Origin: Leptospira ryugenii
GTDB taxonomy: Bacteria > Spirochaetota > Leptospiria > Leptospirales > Leptospiraceae
Reading direction: 5' to 3'
Assembly: GCF_003114855.1 (NCBI RefSeq)
Contig: NZ_BFBB01000002.1
Coordinates: forward strand, 620,001-684,000
Length of the DNA stretch: 64,000 bases
The first letter of the stretch is position 1, and each line of letters begins with the position of its first letter. Of this stretch, positions 9,377 through 19,235 are shown in pieces. The notes beneath the pieces were generated by a model. The model was not told where the DNA came from. It did not search any database and saw only the letters and a program-made list of their open reading frames with translations. A program made the position numbers and the translations under genes.

Positions 9377-10335
9377 ACGATCACCACAGCCACCACCAAG
9401 AGAGTCTGAAATTGAAAAAAAGATCCAAACTCCTCTTATTCTTAGGTCTATCTGGTCTTCTTTCGATTGTAATCTTTTTCATCGAAGCGATTGGTTCACA
9501 AGAATCTGGTAGCCTTGCTCTCTTTGCTGATGCAGGCCATATAGCAACCGACATCTTTGCGCACCTAATTTCACTCTTAGCAGTCTACTTCTCTGCCAAA
9601 AAAGCAAACGATCGATTCCCTTTTGGATACTATCGAGTGGAAGTGATCGCAGCTCTTTTTAATAGTTTATTATTGGTTTGTATTGGATTTTTTATTTTAT
9701 ATGAGGCATACGTAAGGATGTTACACCAAGTTCCGGTTGAACCTCATTCTATGCTTACATATTCACTGGCAGGTCTTGTAGTGAATATCATTTCTGCGCT
9801 CCTGCTTTCCCAGGTAAGCCAAGATAGCTTAAATGTAAAAAGTACATATTACCATGTACTCAGCGATCTTTTAGGAACAGTGGCAGTTGTGATTGGAGCC
9901 ATCATTATCCAAAACACTGGTTATCTTTTGGTGGATAGTATTTTGAGTTTATGTTTGGGTATTTTTATTGTGCGCTCTTCTTATCTACTCTTAAAAGAGA
10001 GCATTCAAATTTTACTCGAAGCAAGTCCTAAAGACTTTGAACGGGATCATTTCCTAAACCACCTAAGAGAGACCAAACATGTCATCGACATTCCCTCGAT
10101 AAAAATTCGAAAATTGACATCAGGCGTTTTCACGGCCGAATTGCAGATCGTAGTTGAAAAAGATGCTGATAGAGATAAGGTGATTCTAGAGATACATAAA
10201 ATGGCAAAGACACATTTTGGAATTCCCTATGTATTTGTAGAATGTATCGGTGATGGCTTGGCTGAGCATTTATCTCAAATCCTAGTGAAGGAATTGGACC
10301 TAAGCCACAATCACCACGGGCACCACCACCATTAA
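9373..10335 (+). CDS. Cation diffusion facilitator (CDF) metal exporter
   Basis: A 320-residue CDF-family transporter that exports divalent metals such as Zn2+, Co2+ or Cd2+ in exchange for protons. The N-terminus carries NDHHSHHQE and the C-terminus HNHHGHHHH, both likely metal-sensing or buffering His clusters. Six TM helices span about residues 20-215. The metal-binding HxxxD pairs lie in TM2 and TM5: FADAGHIATDIFAH (about residues 51-64) and VLSDLLGTVAVV (about 160-171). A cytoplasmic ferredoxin-like domain follows (about 215-300). ATG overlaps the OmpA stop. Metal specificity cannot be read from the sequence. The end overlaps the convergent gene by 4 bases. Confidence 0.93.
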   Translation: MNDHHSHHQESLKLKKRSKLLLFLGLSGLLSIVIFFIEAIGSQESGSLALFADAGHIATDIFAHLISLLAVYFSAKKANDRFPFGYYRVEVIAALFNSLLLVCIGFFILYEAYVRMLHQVPVEPHSMLTYSLAGLVVNIISALLLSQVSQDSLNVKSTYYHVLSDLLGTVAVVIGAIIIQNTGYLLVDSILSLCLGIFIVRSSYLLLKESIQILLEASPKDFERDHFLNHLRETKHVIDIPSIKIRKLTSGVFTAELQIVVEKDADRDKVILEIHKMAKTHFGIPYVFVECIGDGLAEHLSQILVKELDLSHNHHGHHHH

Positions 10336-11303
10336 TTGTTTCTTCGTGCCTTTCGTTTGAGGTACCTGGTGAATGGGTCTTCCCATACAAACATTTGATA
10401 ATTGGGGTCTACATCGATGAGTGTTTTTCCCATTGAAATCTCCCTCGTGTTTTGGATGGCGTCAAGAAGAGGTTTGATTGGAAAGGGAAACTTGTCTTCG
10501 AGTATGCGCCTAAAGTCTCCTTCTACTAACGAATAGGCAACTTCATCTCGCCAATCCTCAAGTGTTTTCCATGCAAATTGAATTGATTGGTCTAGGTTCA
10601 CATAATTCTTTCGTTCTGTATCACCTAACAATAATGAAACAAGACTAAAGAGCTCTCTCAATCTAATCTCAATTCCCAAATCTCCATAATCTTCTAAAAC
10701 CAGAGATTCCGATGTTAGATGATAATTCTCAAGATGTAACTTCATGTGATTGCAAAGAGGAAGGAATGGAACCACCACTCTCTCTTTTTGGAACTCTACT
10801 GCTGGAGATTTCATAGGAATTCGGTATACGGGGAACTGATCACCGATTTTCAGCACCCAAAGGATCGAATCAGCAGAAAAGCCATTCGAAATGAAGGATT
10901 TAGTAGCGGTTAATGTGCCTTCCAAAGAAGGAGACTTTAGGTTCTTTAAATTGCCTTCCCAATTTGGTTCGGATACACCTGTTGCAAAGGTTTCTTGGCC
11001 TAAGGACAGCATTTCTAAGCTATGTTTCGCACATTTTGTCTGGCCCTTTCGCAATATTGTCCTTGCAACATTGATCTCTACCATAAGGCACATTGCCAAA
11101 TCCATACCATGTGAAAGAGAGGAGAGTTTTTGGAGGTCTTTTTGGAAGCTAAGGTAATTGCCCTTTTCCAGAAAGGAATCTTTGGAATTGGGAAAGAGTT
11201 TCTCTTCGAAAAGATACTTCTTTGCCGATTGGTAAAAATCAACTTCCCCAGTCCAAGATTCTAAAAAAGCAAGGATCGAATTCACTTCTTTGCTTTTTTC
11301 CAT
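10332..11303 (-). CDS. Hypothetical protein downstream of uvrA
   Basis: A 323-residue soluble protein I do not recognise. It has no signal peptide and no membrane segment. It is rich in helices and aromatic residues and contains the segment [23 protein letters not shown] split by a mild hydrophobic stretch. The ATG lies 22 bases inside the end of uvrA (overlapping reading frames), so it is translated from the uvrA message. A weak AGAAGACC stretch lies upstream. The coupling to uvrA is clear in the sequence, but a DNA-repair role would be only an inference. Low-complexity content is absent, and codon use looks like the neighbours. Confidence 0.7.
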   Translation of the reverse strand: MEKSKEVNSILAFLESWTGEVDFYQSAKKYLFEEKLFPNSKDSFLEKGNYLSFQKDLQKLSSLSHGMDLAMCLMVEINVARTILRKGQTKCAKHSLEMLSLGQETFATGVSEPNWEGNLKNLKSPSLEGTLTATKSFISNGFSADSILWVLKIGDQFPVYRIPMKSPAVEFQKERVVVPFLPLCNHMKLHLENYHLTSESLVLEDYGDLGIEIRLRELFSLVSLLLGDTERKNYVNLDQSIQFAWKTLEDWRDEVAYSLVEGDFRRILEDKFPFPIKPLLDAIQNTREISMGKTLIDVDPNYQMFVWEDPFTRYLKRKARRNN

Positions 11304-14143
11304 TTTTGGTCAAAGGTCTTCTCTTCTTGTAAAACTTTCTTAAGATACTTCCCTGTGAAAGAGGTTTTAACTTCTGCAACTTCTTCTGGAGTTCCAGTTG
11401 CAATCACCTCGCCACCGCCGTCACCACCCTCAGGTCCAATATCAATGATATAGTCACATGCTTTTATCACATCTAAGTTGTGTTCGATGATGACCATAGA
11501 ATTGCCTTTATCTACCAACGTTTGTAATACTTGCAGCAATTTTTGAATGTCATCGAAATGAAGTCCCGTAGTTGGCTCATCTAAAATATATAAAGTCTTT
11601 CCTGTAGGGCGTTTGGATAGTTCAGTAGATAGTTTAATCCTTTGCGCTTCGCCTCCAGAGAAGGTTGTGGCCGCCTGACCGAGTTTGATATATCCTAGCC
11701 CTACATCCAAAAGTGTTTCCAACTTTCGTTTGATGCTAGGAATATTTTCAAAAAAAACTGCGGCATCTTCGATTGTCATATCTAAAACATCAGAAATATT
11801 TTTGTTTTTATATTTTACTTCTAAGGTTTCTCGGTTATAGCGTTTTCCTTTGCAAACTTCACATTCAACATAGACATCAGGAAGAAAATGCATTTCAATT
11901 TTTAGAATTCCGTCTCCTTCGCATTTTTCACATCTACCCCCAGCAACATTGAAGCTAAATCGACCAGGACCATAGCCTCTAACTTTCGCTTCTTCCAATC
12001 CACTGAATAATTCCCTAACGAATGTAAATAGACCTGTGTAGGTAGCAGGGTTAGAACGTGGTGTCCTTCCAATGGGAGATTGGTCTATATTGATCACCTT
12101 ATCAATGTTTTCTTTTCCTGTAATCTTTTTGTGTTTTCCCGGGACTAGCTTTGTACCAAGAAGAGAACTAGCCAATTCTTTATATAGAATTTCATTGATA
12201 AGTGTTGACTTACCTGAGCCCGAAACCCCAGTCACTACAGTCATTGTACCCAAAGGGATAGTGACACTGATATTTTTTAGATTATTATGATGTGCACCTA
12301 AGATCTGTAGCTTTTTGCCATTGCCTTCTCGCCTGGATTCTGGCATCAAAATCCTTTTTTCGCCAGTCAGATACTTACCAGTGACGGATTTAGGATTTTT
12401 CTTTATTTCATCTGGTGTACCAAAGGATACGATTTCACCACCATGCACACCAGCACCAGGTCCCATATCGATGATATAATCAGCCTCTTCCATAGTCTCT
12501 TTGTCATGCTCAACTACGAGTACGGTATTCCCCAAATTCCTAAGTCCTTTTAGGGTGGAAACCAATTTTGAATTATCTCTCTGGTGTAGGCCAATGGAAG
12601 GCTCATCTAAAATGTATAAGACACCCATCAGGCGAGATCCAATTTGAGTCGCGAGCCTAATCCTCTGCATCTCACCGCCTGACAACGTACCTGCGGAGCG
12701 ACTTAGATTTAAATAACCGACGCCAACATCATGTAAAAAACTCAATCTTTGCAAAATCTCTTTTAAAATAGGCTTTGAAATGATCTCATCTGCACCCTTC
12801 CACTCTGAAGTTTTTGTAAACTCTAAGGCTTTCGTAATACTGAAACCGGTATATTGGTCGATTCCGATTCCATTTACCTTAACCGCTAGGGCTTCTGGTC
12901 GTAGCCTTTTCCCATGACAAACCTCACATTCATGGTTTGTCATAAAAGTCTCAAACCATTGTCTCATTGAATCAGATTTTGTTTCTTTGTACCTTCGTTT
13001 AAGATTTGGAATTACTCCTTCAAAATTTCTGGAAAATTCATAATGCGAATTTGCACCTCTGAAGTCATAGTCGATTTGAATGGACTCATCTCCATATAAA
13101 ATGACCTCTTTCACTTTTTCAGATAATTGTTTCCAAGGAGTATTGATATTAAATTTTAACTTTTTACTAATGGCGGTGATTGTTGCCATATACCAATAGC
13201 TATTTGATTTTGAGCCTCCCCAAGCCTCGATACATCCATCGGCAAGACTTGCCTCTTCATCAGAAATGAGAAGCGCTTCATCAAACTCCAATAGTGAACC
13301 AAGACCATCGCAATGTGCACATGCTCCAAAAGGAGAATTGAAAGAAAACAACCTAGGCGAAAGTTCAGGGATAGAGACATCATCACATTTCGGACAGGAG
13401 AGTCTTTGCGAATATAAATGTTCTTTTTCACCATCATGAGCGATCACAATCCCGTCCCCAACTTTAAGACTAGTTTCCACGGAGTCTGACATTCTGGATT
13501 GGATACCCTGCTTCATGACCAATCTGTCTACTACGACTTCAATATTTGCTTTTAAGTTTTTTTTGAGATTGATATCCTCATCTAAGCTTAAGACTTCCCC
13601 ATTCACGCGTACGCGGTTAAAGCCTTCTTTTTTATATTTTTCGAATACTTCCTTGTGCTCACCCTTTTTACCCTGAACAACAGGTGCTAGTAACATTAAT
13701 TTGGTGCCCTCTGGAAATAGATTGATCCGATCTGTGATCTGATCTACTGACAGAGAAGTAATAGGAGTTCCACACTTAGGGCAATGAGGTTTTCCTACGC
13801 GAGCGTATAACAAACGCAAGTAGTCATAAATTTCTGTGACAGTTCCTACTGTAGAGCGCGGATTTCTGTGGGTTGTTTTTTGCTCGATAGAGATTGCTGG
13901 TGACAGACCTTCAATCAAATCCACCTCAGGTTTTTCCATCTGTCCGAGAAATTGTCGCGCATAGCTAGAGAGAGATTCAACATACCTTCTCTGGCCTTCT
14001 GCATATATGGTATCAAAGGCTAAACTTGATTTTCCTGAACCGGAGAGACCAGTGACTACCACCAATTTATCTCTCGGGATATCCAAATTCACATTTTTAA
14101 GGTTATGTTCTCGGGCGCCGCGTATACGAATGAAAGATTCCAC
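11282..14143 (-). CDS. uvrA: Excinuclease ABC subunit A
   Basis: A 953-residue UvrA, the damage-scanning ATPase of nucleotide excision repair. Two ABC modules are present with Walker A motifs GLSGSGKSS (about 33-41) and GVSGSGKST, and signature motifs LSGGE and FSGGEAQR. The zinc finger CEKCEGDG...CEVCKGKR is visible in the second half, and the first insertion has CPKCGTP and CPKCDD clusters plus CAHCDG. The start is GTG (the residue is read as Met), and the frame begins with [17 protein letters not shown], the normal UvrA beginning. The only upstream GAGG-like stretch is at a long distance. It is divergent with sppA and overlaps it by 14 bases if sppA starts at its first ATG. Confidence 0.96.
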   Translation of the reverse strand: MESFIRIRGAREHNLKNVNLDIPRDKLVVVTGLSGSGKSSLAFDTIYAEGQRRYVESLSSYARQFLGQMEKPEVDLIEGLSPAISIEQKTTHRNPRSTVGTVTEIYDYLRLLYARVGKPHCPKCGTPITSLSVDQITDRINLFPEGTKLMLLAPVVQGKKGEHKEVFEKYKKEGFNRVRVNGEVLSLDEDINLKKNLKANIEVVVDRLVMKQGIQSRMSDSVETSLKVGDGIVIAHDGEKEHLYSQRLSCPKCDDVSIPELSPRLFSFNSPFGACAHCDGLGSLLEFDEALLISDEEASLADGCIEAWGGSKSNSYWYMATITAISKKLKFNINTPWKQLSEKVKEVILYGDESIQIDYDFRGANSHYEFSRNFEGVIPNLKRRYKETKSDSMRQWFETFMTNHECEVCHGKRLRPEALAVKVNGIGIDQYTGFSITKALEFTKTSEWKGADEIISKPILKEILQRLSFLHDVGVGYLNLSRSAGTLSGGEMQRIRLATQIGSRLMGVLYILDEPSIGLHQRDNSKLVSTLKGLRNLGNTVLVVEHDKETMEEADYIIDMGPGAGVHGGEIVSFGTPDEIKKNPKSVTGKYLTGEKRILMPESRREGNGKKLQILGAHHNNLKNISVTIPLGTMTVVTGVSGSGKSTLINEILYKELASSLLGTKLVPGKHKKITGKENIDKVINIDQSPIGRTPRSNPATYTGLFTFVRELFSGLEEAKVRGYGPGRFSFNVAGGRCEKCEGDGILKIEMHFLPDVYVECEVCKGKRYNRETLEVKYKNKNISDVLDMTIEDAAVFFENIPSIKRKLETLLDVGLGYIKLGQAATTFSGGEAQRIKLSTELSKRPTGKTLYILDEPTTGLHFDDIQKLLQVLQTLVDKGNSMVIIEHNLDVIKACDYIIDIGPEGGDGGGEVIATGTPEEVAEVKTSFTGKYLKKVLQEEKTFDQKWKKAKK

Positions 14144-15866
14144 ATCTCACAGCTTGAATTCCTCTTTCATTCTGAAAAGAATTTTAAGAAATGACGTAGG
14201 TAGGGTACGCACTTTGTTCCAAAGATTCTTTCAATTTTTCTTTTTCCCGATCCGACTTTTTTACTTTCTTTTTCTTCTCTTAAGGAGCACAAGGCTCAGA
14301 AAAAAAAACCGGATACACTGGGAATTTCCAACCGAATTTGAGACTTCCGAAAAATCATTTTTTGTGCGCAAATTCCAAGGCAAACCTAGCAATCCCAACC
14401 GTATCGAATTTTTACATCTGTTTCAAATCTTATACCATCAAAACCATATCCAAGAGATCAAAATTTCTTTGCCGCCAATCCGCTGGACTTTAGCCGATGT
14501 TTGGGAAGTAAGAGAAGAAATTGTTAGATTGAAAGTCGAAAAACAAATCCGGTTCTTTGGTTTCGCCAAAGAAGGTGGACTGGCAAGTCTTTTACTTCTT
14601 TCTGCCTGCGATGAAGTGTATCTAAATGAGAATGCCGAATTTCAGCTATCCCTTCCCTCCGCCGAACCTTCCTTTTACGGTGATTTTTTAAAGACATGGG
14701 GTATTGAAATAGAAGCATTTGCAAGTGGGCCATTTAAGTCATTTGCGGAAAGTTTTACTAGAAACTCATTCAGTAAAGAAGCAAAACAGAACATTTCTCA
14801 GCTCATAGAAGAGCTGCAGTCAAAGATTCTCAAGGCATTGCAAGAAAAGATATCAAACCATGAATCTATCTTTTACCAACCATTTTTATCTGCCTCAAGT
14901 CTTCTTGCTTGTGGATTTGCAAATGGGATCGCAAAGGAAGAAGACTTCTTTTCTGAGGAGAAGCCTTTCACCGATGAAAGTGCCCTCCCTCGATGGAAAG
15001 CCGCAAGTGACTTCCGATTTTTCCCGAAACGAAGAGCTTTCCTTAGCATTGTCCCTTTAGAAGGAGGGATAACCGCTGGAGACTTCCAAGAGGAAAATCG
15101 TGAGCTTGGAAAGATTAGTGCATATCCGAGCATCAAACTTCTGCAGTCACTCAGGGAAGATGCAAATGTGAAAGCGGTAATCTTAGAGATTGATAGCCCA
15201 GGTGGTTCTGCCTTTCACTCTGAGCTTCTCTACCAAGAGATCAAACAACTCAGAGAAAAAAAGCCCGTCTTTGCCTACTTTCGCAATACAGCCGCAAGTG
15301 GAGGATACTACATAGCCTCGGCGACGGAAGCGATTTATGCCTCCCCAATATGCATTACGGGTTCCATTGGTGCAGTTTCCATAAGAGCCAACATAAAAAA
15401 ATTGTACAACAAATTCAAAATCAAAAAAGAACCCATAGGATTTTACCCATTCCGTGAGATCCATTCGGAATACACTCCCTTAACAACAAAGTCCAAACAA
15501 CTCCTACACGAGGAAATCCGAAGGGTGGAGTTACAGTTTTATAATCGTGTGAAAGAAGGTCGAGGATTCACAGATGCTGACCTAAAATCTTTAGGTGGTG
15601 GCAGGGTTTACTTACCCAAAAAAGAAAATAAGGTCGTAGATGAACTGGGAGGTATCTTTCAGTTGATCCAAACCATTAAGACAAAGCTAGGAACAGAAAG
15701 AATGTTTATCTCTTATGAATTACCGATTTACCATATACGTTCCGAAATTCCCTTACTCGGTCGTTTTTTCCGTAACCAGAGGCATTTGCAAGAGAGCTTC
15801 CAATTCCTGGAATCGCATTTATTGAATCGGGTTTTGTATTATTTGCCAATCCGTATACAATACTAA
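14130..15866 (+). CDS. sppA: Signal peptide peptidase SppA (protease IV family)
   Basis: About 578 residues if it starts at the ATG at 14130, inside the uvrA start. In-frame TTGs at 14154 and 14214 are alternatives, and the last avoids the overlap. A hydrophobic anchor near [19 protein letters not shown] lies at the N-terminus. The protein has the duplicated SppA fold. The first domain has [11 protein letters not shown], where the Lys matches the general-base Lys of the E. coli enzyme. The second domain has [12 protein letters not shown], where the Ser matches its nucleophile, plus [11 protein letters not shown]. It should degrade leftover signal peptides at the inner membrane. It ends 17 bases before the convergent tsaC gene. 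Confidence 0.87.
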   Translation: MKDSTSHSLNSSFILKRILRNDVGRVRTLFQRFFQFFFFPIRLFYFLFLLLRSTRLRKKNRIHWEFPTEFETSEKSFFVRKFQGKPSNPNRIEFLHLFQILYHQNHIQEIKISLPPIRWTLADVWEVREEIVRLKVEKQIRFFGFAKEGGLASLLLLSACDEVYLNENAEFQLSLPSAEPSFYGDFLKTWGIEIEAFASGPFKSFAESFTRNSFSKEAKQNISQLIEELQSKILKALQEKISNHESIFYQPFLSASSLLACGFANGIAKEEDFFSEEKPFTDESALPRWKAASDFRFFPKRRAFLSIVPLEGGITAGDFQEENRELGKISAYPSIKLLQSLREDANVKAVILEIDSPGGSAFHSELLYQEIKQLREKKPVFAYFRNTAASGGYYIASATEAIYASPICITGSIGAVSIRANIKKLYNKFKIKKEPIGFYPFREIHSEYTPLTTKSKQLLHEEIRRVELQFYNRVKEGRGFTDADLKSLGGGRVYLPKKENKVVDELGGIFQLIQTIKTKLGTERMFISYELPIYHIRSEIPLLGRFFRNQRHLQESFQFLESHLLNRVLYYLPIRIQY

Positions 15867-15883
15867 AGGAAGCCTACCTTTGG

Positions 15884-16843
15884 CTATGATCTGGCGATAG
15901 CCTTGGTAATTCGATTCAATATTGCTTTTGCATATTCATCCGGTTTGGGCATTTCACATATAACTCTTTTTTTTCCAAGCAAATCTGCATCAACCAAAGT
16001 ACTATAGAGTTTTTTCATATAATCATTGTTATTCTCTAATAAAACATCACCTTTCTTTGGACTTGAGATATGAAAACCGAGGAATAGATCGTTCGTCTCA
16101 CCTTTAGATTGAAACTCAAGGAAGGCATCCTTGGGAAGAAGGATTACCTGCGCATCTGGAGCATAATGCCTATACTTCATACCTGGGCTTAATGGTTGCA
16201 AAGAAGTTCCCTCTATTTGGTTGATTTTGGATACTATCCCTTCTGTCTTTAGATAATTTTCTATCCTTTCTACACTCAGCATTCCTGGCCTCAGAAGTAC
16301 GGGATGTTCGGAAGTTAGGTCGAGCACTGTGGATTCAATTCCGATCTCTGGGATCTCGCCTAATAAAATTCCCTCCACCTTACCATCAAATTCCCGAATC
16401 ACATCCTCAATCCTAGTCAAACTGGGCCTCCCACTTAGGTTCGCAGAGGGCGCAGAGATGGGGACCTTTGCTGCTTCTAAAAGCGAAAGTGCCCCTGCAT
16501 GGTTTGGGATCCGAACAGCAAGGCTTGGAAGTCCACAAGTAAAAATGGGTTTTTCTTTGGTCGGTAAAACAAGTGCCAAGGGCCCTGGACTAAATTTCTG
16601 GAACAGTTGTTTGGCGATTTTCGGAATTTCGCAATATTCTTCTATAGCTGACCAATGCCGAAAATGGGCGATGAGAGGGTTGTCTTTAGGGCGTTTTTTG
16701 ATTTCATAGATCTTGGCACAGGCGGAAGCTTGAGTGCTATCGGCGCCAATGCCAAAGACGGTTTCAGTTGGAAAGACTACCAAGCCCCCCTCTCGGATCA
16801 GCTGTCCCAGAGGAACTGGATCTTCAGTGATGAGGGTCTTCAT
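15884..16843 (-). CDS. tsaC: Threonylcarbamoyl-AMP synthase (Sua5/YwlC type)
   Basis: A 319-residue enzyme that makes threonylcarbamoyl-AMP for the t6A37 modification of ANN-decoding tRNAs. The YrdC domain spans about residues 1-205, with VVFPTETVFGIGADS, KRPKDNPLIAHF (Lys/Arg contacts to ATP) and ISAPSANLSGRPS. The C-terminal Sua5 domain follows after a linker (about 225-319; LQPLSPGMKYRHYAPDA), so it is the long Sua5 form rather than the short TsaC form. It follows the GH18 gene after only 7 bases, so the two are probably co-transcribed. The gene product should work with TsaD, TsaB and TsaE, which are not in this window. Confidence 0.92.
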   Translation of the reverse strand: MKTLITEDPVPLGQLIREGGLVVFPTETVFGIGADSTQASACAKIYEIKKRPKDNPLIAHFRHWSAIEEYCEIPKIAKQLFQKFSPGPLALVLPTKEKPIFTCGLPSLAVRIPNHAGALSLLEAAKVPISAPSANLSGRPSLTRIEDVIREFDGKVEGILLGEIPEIGIESTVLDLTSEHPVLLRPGMLSVERIENYLKTEGIVSKINQIEGTSLQPLSPGMKYRHYAPDAQVILLPKDAFLEFQSKGETNDLFLGFHISSPKKGDVLLENNNDYMKKLYSTLVDADLLGKKRVICEMPKPDEYAKAILNRITKAIARS

Positions 16844-16850
16844 ATAGTTT

Positions 16851-18389
16851 TTATAAAGAGACTTTTTTCGTCTTTTCCTTGTTAGTAGAAAGCTTTAAGC
16901 TTGTCTTTTTTTCTTCTGGTTTTGCCGTCTCTTCAACTTCCACTTCCTTAACCTTTTCAACGGCAGGGAGCTTTCCTTGGACTAAGAGAGCAAGGTAATC
17001 ATTGATTTCAGGATCATTGTCAGTTACGAGTTGCCAAAAAGAGAAACCACCTAAGTCATACTTACGAAGGAGAGTCATCTTCTCTTCAAAGGCCTTACGG
17101 TTCATGTAAAAAGCAACTCGGTCGCAACCACCACTTGAATACCAGAGTGTCGGATCTTCATAGGCGCGGTTTTTATGTATATCCGCGAATTTGGAGAGGT
17201 TTCTCCAATTGGCTACTTTGTTCTCGGTCAAAAGGATTTGGTTGATATCTGTGGGTTGGTGCTTTTTATGGGCGCCACTTCTGATGCGAATCACATCCGA
17301 GTGGTAAACAGCCTTTGCTGAGGCCTTACAATTCAAAGCCCAATCATAACCATAGGTTGGAATGGCCATGTACAATTTTTCTGTGGGAACTCGTTTTTTG
17401 GCATAGGAGATGATCTCTTTCAACCAAACATTTGGTGCTTGTGGGCCAGGGCCTGGGTTATGGTACTTCCTTGGGTGGAGCTCATAAGCCATGATCTTAA
17501 CTCGATCAGCGTGCTTAGCCAAGAAGGCATAGTCATGAGTCGTAGGTCCACGCCAATTTTCACGGAAATCCATTTCGATGGCCTTGGAAAGCCCTTTGCA
17601 TCGGAGTTCTTTTTTCTTGTCGCTCGGAGTCTTGGGGTGAACGGCAACGGAGATGAGTTTTCGACGTTTATGCAATTCCTTTGCGAGTAAAACAAAGAAC
17701 TCTTCAAACTTTTCTTTCTTTTCGCAACTCATGCCTTCGTAGTCGATGTCAATTCCATCGTATCCGTAGGTTTCTACCTCGTTTACAATCACCTGGATGT
17801 GGTGGTCACGGATGTCCGTTCGCCCACCCATTCCTATGTTTTCGTTTATCTTTTCTTTTGGGTTTTCCCAACGAAAGATCGTGGGAATGATCTTCACTTT
17901 AGGATTGATTTGTCGCATCTCTTGGACTCGTTCCTTCCTTGCGGTTTGTGACCAAGAGGAAATCAATTCCCCATTGTTGGAGAGCCCACCACGCATCGTA
18001 TAAATGAAGGGGTGGATTTCATTGTATAGGTGCACCGTTTTTCTCATGGCAGACCAGTCTGTTGACCAGGCTGAGGCACGGAAACTCACATCCTCTTTGG
18101 CTAGAAACTCTGGAGCCTTGTCTGCTTCTTCTTGCACGGTGGTTTGGGAAGGTTCTTTTGTTTCATCAAGGCTAGATGGATTCACTTCCTTTTCTACCTG
18201 TTCCAGTGCTTCCTTTGCACTAGCAGAAACATTTTTCAATTGGATGGATTCGGAATCTCGGTTGGACATCAGATTCATGCCGAGATAAAAGGAGAAAGCG
18301 GATAAAAAAACCCAGCTAGCAAATAGGAAGGTATACTTCGCTCTGGGAGAAAGTGTTTTTTTGGTCTCGATTGGGCTGTTTTCAGACAT
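16851..18389 (-). CDS. Glycoside hydrolase family 18 protein, membrane-anchored
   Basis: A 512-residue protein with one N-terminal TM helix (about 19-40), a Ser/Glu/Thr-rich linker (about 45-100) and a GH18 barrel (about 105-470). The catalytic DxxDxDxE motif is intact as DGIDIDYE at about 211-218, with the acid Glu at 218. It is followed by VHPK and YELHPRKYHNPGPGPQAP segments and a TYGYDW strand. A Glu/Lys/Val-rich tail (about 475-512) follows. GH18 enzymes cut chitin or GlcNAc-containing glycans, and spore-type members cut peptidoglycan. Periplasmic anchoring plus YgiM-like short helices suggests cell-wall remodelling, but the substrate is not shown by sequence. It is the first gene of a leftward pair with tsaC. 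Confidence 0.82.
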   Translation of the reverse strand: MSENSPIETKKTLSPRAKYTFLFASWVFLSAFSFYLGMNLMSNRDSESIQLKNVSASAKEALEQVEKEVNPSSLDETKEPSQTTVQEEADKAPEFLAKEDVSFRASAWSTDWSAMRKTVHLYNEIHPFIYTMRGGLSNNGELISSWSQTARKERVQEMRQINPKVKIIPTIFRWENPKEKINENIGMGGRTDIRDHHIQVIVNEVETYGYDGIDIDYEGMSCEKKEKFEEFFVLLAKELHKRRKLISVAVHPKTPSDKKKELRCKGLSKAIEMDFRENWRGPTTHDYAFLAKHADRVKIMAYELHPRKYHNPGPGPQAPNVWLKEIISYAKKRVPTEKLYMAIPTYGYDWALNCKASAKAVYHSDVIRIRSGAHKKHQPTDINQILLTENKVANWRNLSKFADIHKNRAYEDPTLWYSSGGCDRVAFYMNRKAFEEKMTLLRKYDLGGFSFWQLVTDNDPEINDYLALLVQGKLPAVEKVKEVEVEETAKPEEKKTSLKLSTNKEKTKKVSL

Positions 18390-18406
18390 ATATTTGTATC
18401 ATTATC

Positions 18407-18425
18407 GTTCTAATTTGATTAGAAC
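18407..18425. promoter_or_regulatory. Perfect 8-3-8 inverted repeat in the GH18 / queuosine-transporter gap
   Basis: GTTCTAAT-TTG-ATTAGAAC is a perfect palindrome with a 3-base spacer, and I see no other copy in the window. It lies about 18 bases before the GH18 start on the minus strand and about 46 bases before the -35 box of the plus-strand promoter at 18471. On the minus strand it precedes a GATAAT box, so it could act as an operator between -35 and -10. No regulator in the window has a known matching site. Confidence 0.5.
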
Positions 18426-18470
18426 TAAAAAGAAATTAAAGTAGAGGAAATTCTCTCTCTGACCATATTT

Positions 18471-18499
18471 TTGAACTAGGAATTCTCTCACAGTATAAA
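18471..18499 (+). promoter_or_regulatory. Sigma-70 type promoter for the queuosine-precursor transporter
   Basis: TTGAAC at 18471-18476, a 17-base spacer, then TATAAA at 18494-18499. This is close to consensus in both boxes and in spacing. The expected transcript start is about 18506, which gives a leader of about 20 bases that contains the GAGAGGG ribosome-binding site before the ATG at 18525. No preQ1 riboswitch fold can fit in such a short leader. Confidence 0.6.
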
Positions 18500-18524
18500 A
18501 ACCTGTAAAGCGAGAGGGATGGAT

Positions 18525-19235
18525 ATGCACCTATTCAAAGATAAAGCCGTTGTTCTTTACTGTGTTCTACTTAGTCTTTTTTTGACCTTTCTTTTGATGG
18601 CAGAACTGACAGGTAGTAAACTTTTTTCCGCATTTGGCTTCACTATGACGATGGGTGTGATACCCTTCCCTGTTACCTTTATCATCACAGATCTGTTAAA
18701 CGAATACTTCGGTCGCAAAGTAGTACGTGCTACGACCCTTCTTGGAATGATCATGATCTCTCTAGCCTATCTTTTGATCTTTATCGATATCCAAATCCCC
18801 GCGATCGAGAACTCACCTATCGATGACCATTCTTTTCGAACTGTCTTTGCAAATTCTGGCCGGGTAATCATAGGTTCGGTGATTGCCTATCTAATAGGGC
18901 AAATGATTGATATCCATGTGTTCCATTATCTAAGACAAAAAACAAAGGGAAAACACATCTGGCTCAGAGCCACAGGATCCACGGTTATCTCACAACTCAT
19001 TGATTCCTATGTGGTGATTTTCATTGTGCTTTGGTCAAGCCATAGCCTTGGGTCTATGGTTTCGATATCCAATACAAACTTCGTATACAAGATGGCAGTT
19101 GCCTTACTCATTACCCCTCTCTTGTATGCAATCCATATGTACATAGATCGTTTTTTGGGAGAGGAAACCAAACAAATCCTTTTGCGTCAAGCTATGGAAG
19201 AGGAAGGCTACGAGAGAAGCCTTCCGGCAGGCTGA
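18525..19235 (+). CDS. yhhQ: Queuosine precursor transporter (YhhQ/QPTR, DUF165)
   Basis: A 236-residue membrane protein with about six or seven TM helices, the normal size for QPTR. Family features: LMAELTGSKLF in TM1, PFPVTFIITDLLNEYFGR with its Asp/Asn pair, and GSTVISQLIDSYVVIFI near TM5. It takes up preQ0, preQ1 or queuine for tRNA queuosine synthesis. The start is put at 18525 because GAGAGGG ends 6 bases before it. An ATG two codons upstream would abut the ribosome-binding site. It overlaps the glycerophosphodiesterase gene by one base (TGATG). Confidence 0.86.
   Translation: MHLFKDKAVVLYCVLLSLFLTFLLMAELTGSKLFSAFGFTMTMGVIPFPVTFIITDLLNEYFGRKVVRATTLLGMIMISLAYLLIFIDIQIPAIENSPIDDHSFRTVFANSGRVIIGSVIAYLIGQMIDIHVFHYLRQKTKGKHIWLRATGSTVISQLIDSYVVIFIVLWSSHSLGSMVSISNTNFVYKMAVALLITPLLYAIHMYIDRFLGEETKQILLRQAMEEEGYERSLPAG

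Noticed and set aside
14007..14129. N-terminal extension of sppA into uvrA
   Set aside because: The first 41 residues come from antisense uvrA sequence (Walker A region), and the hydrophobic anchor begins after them.
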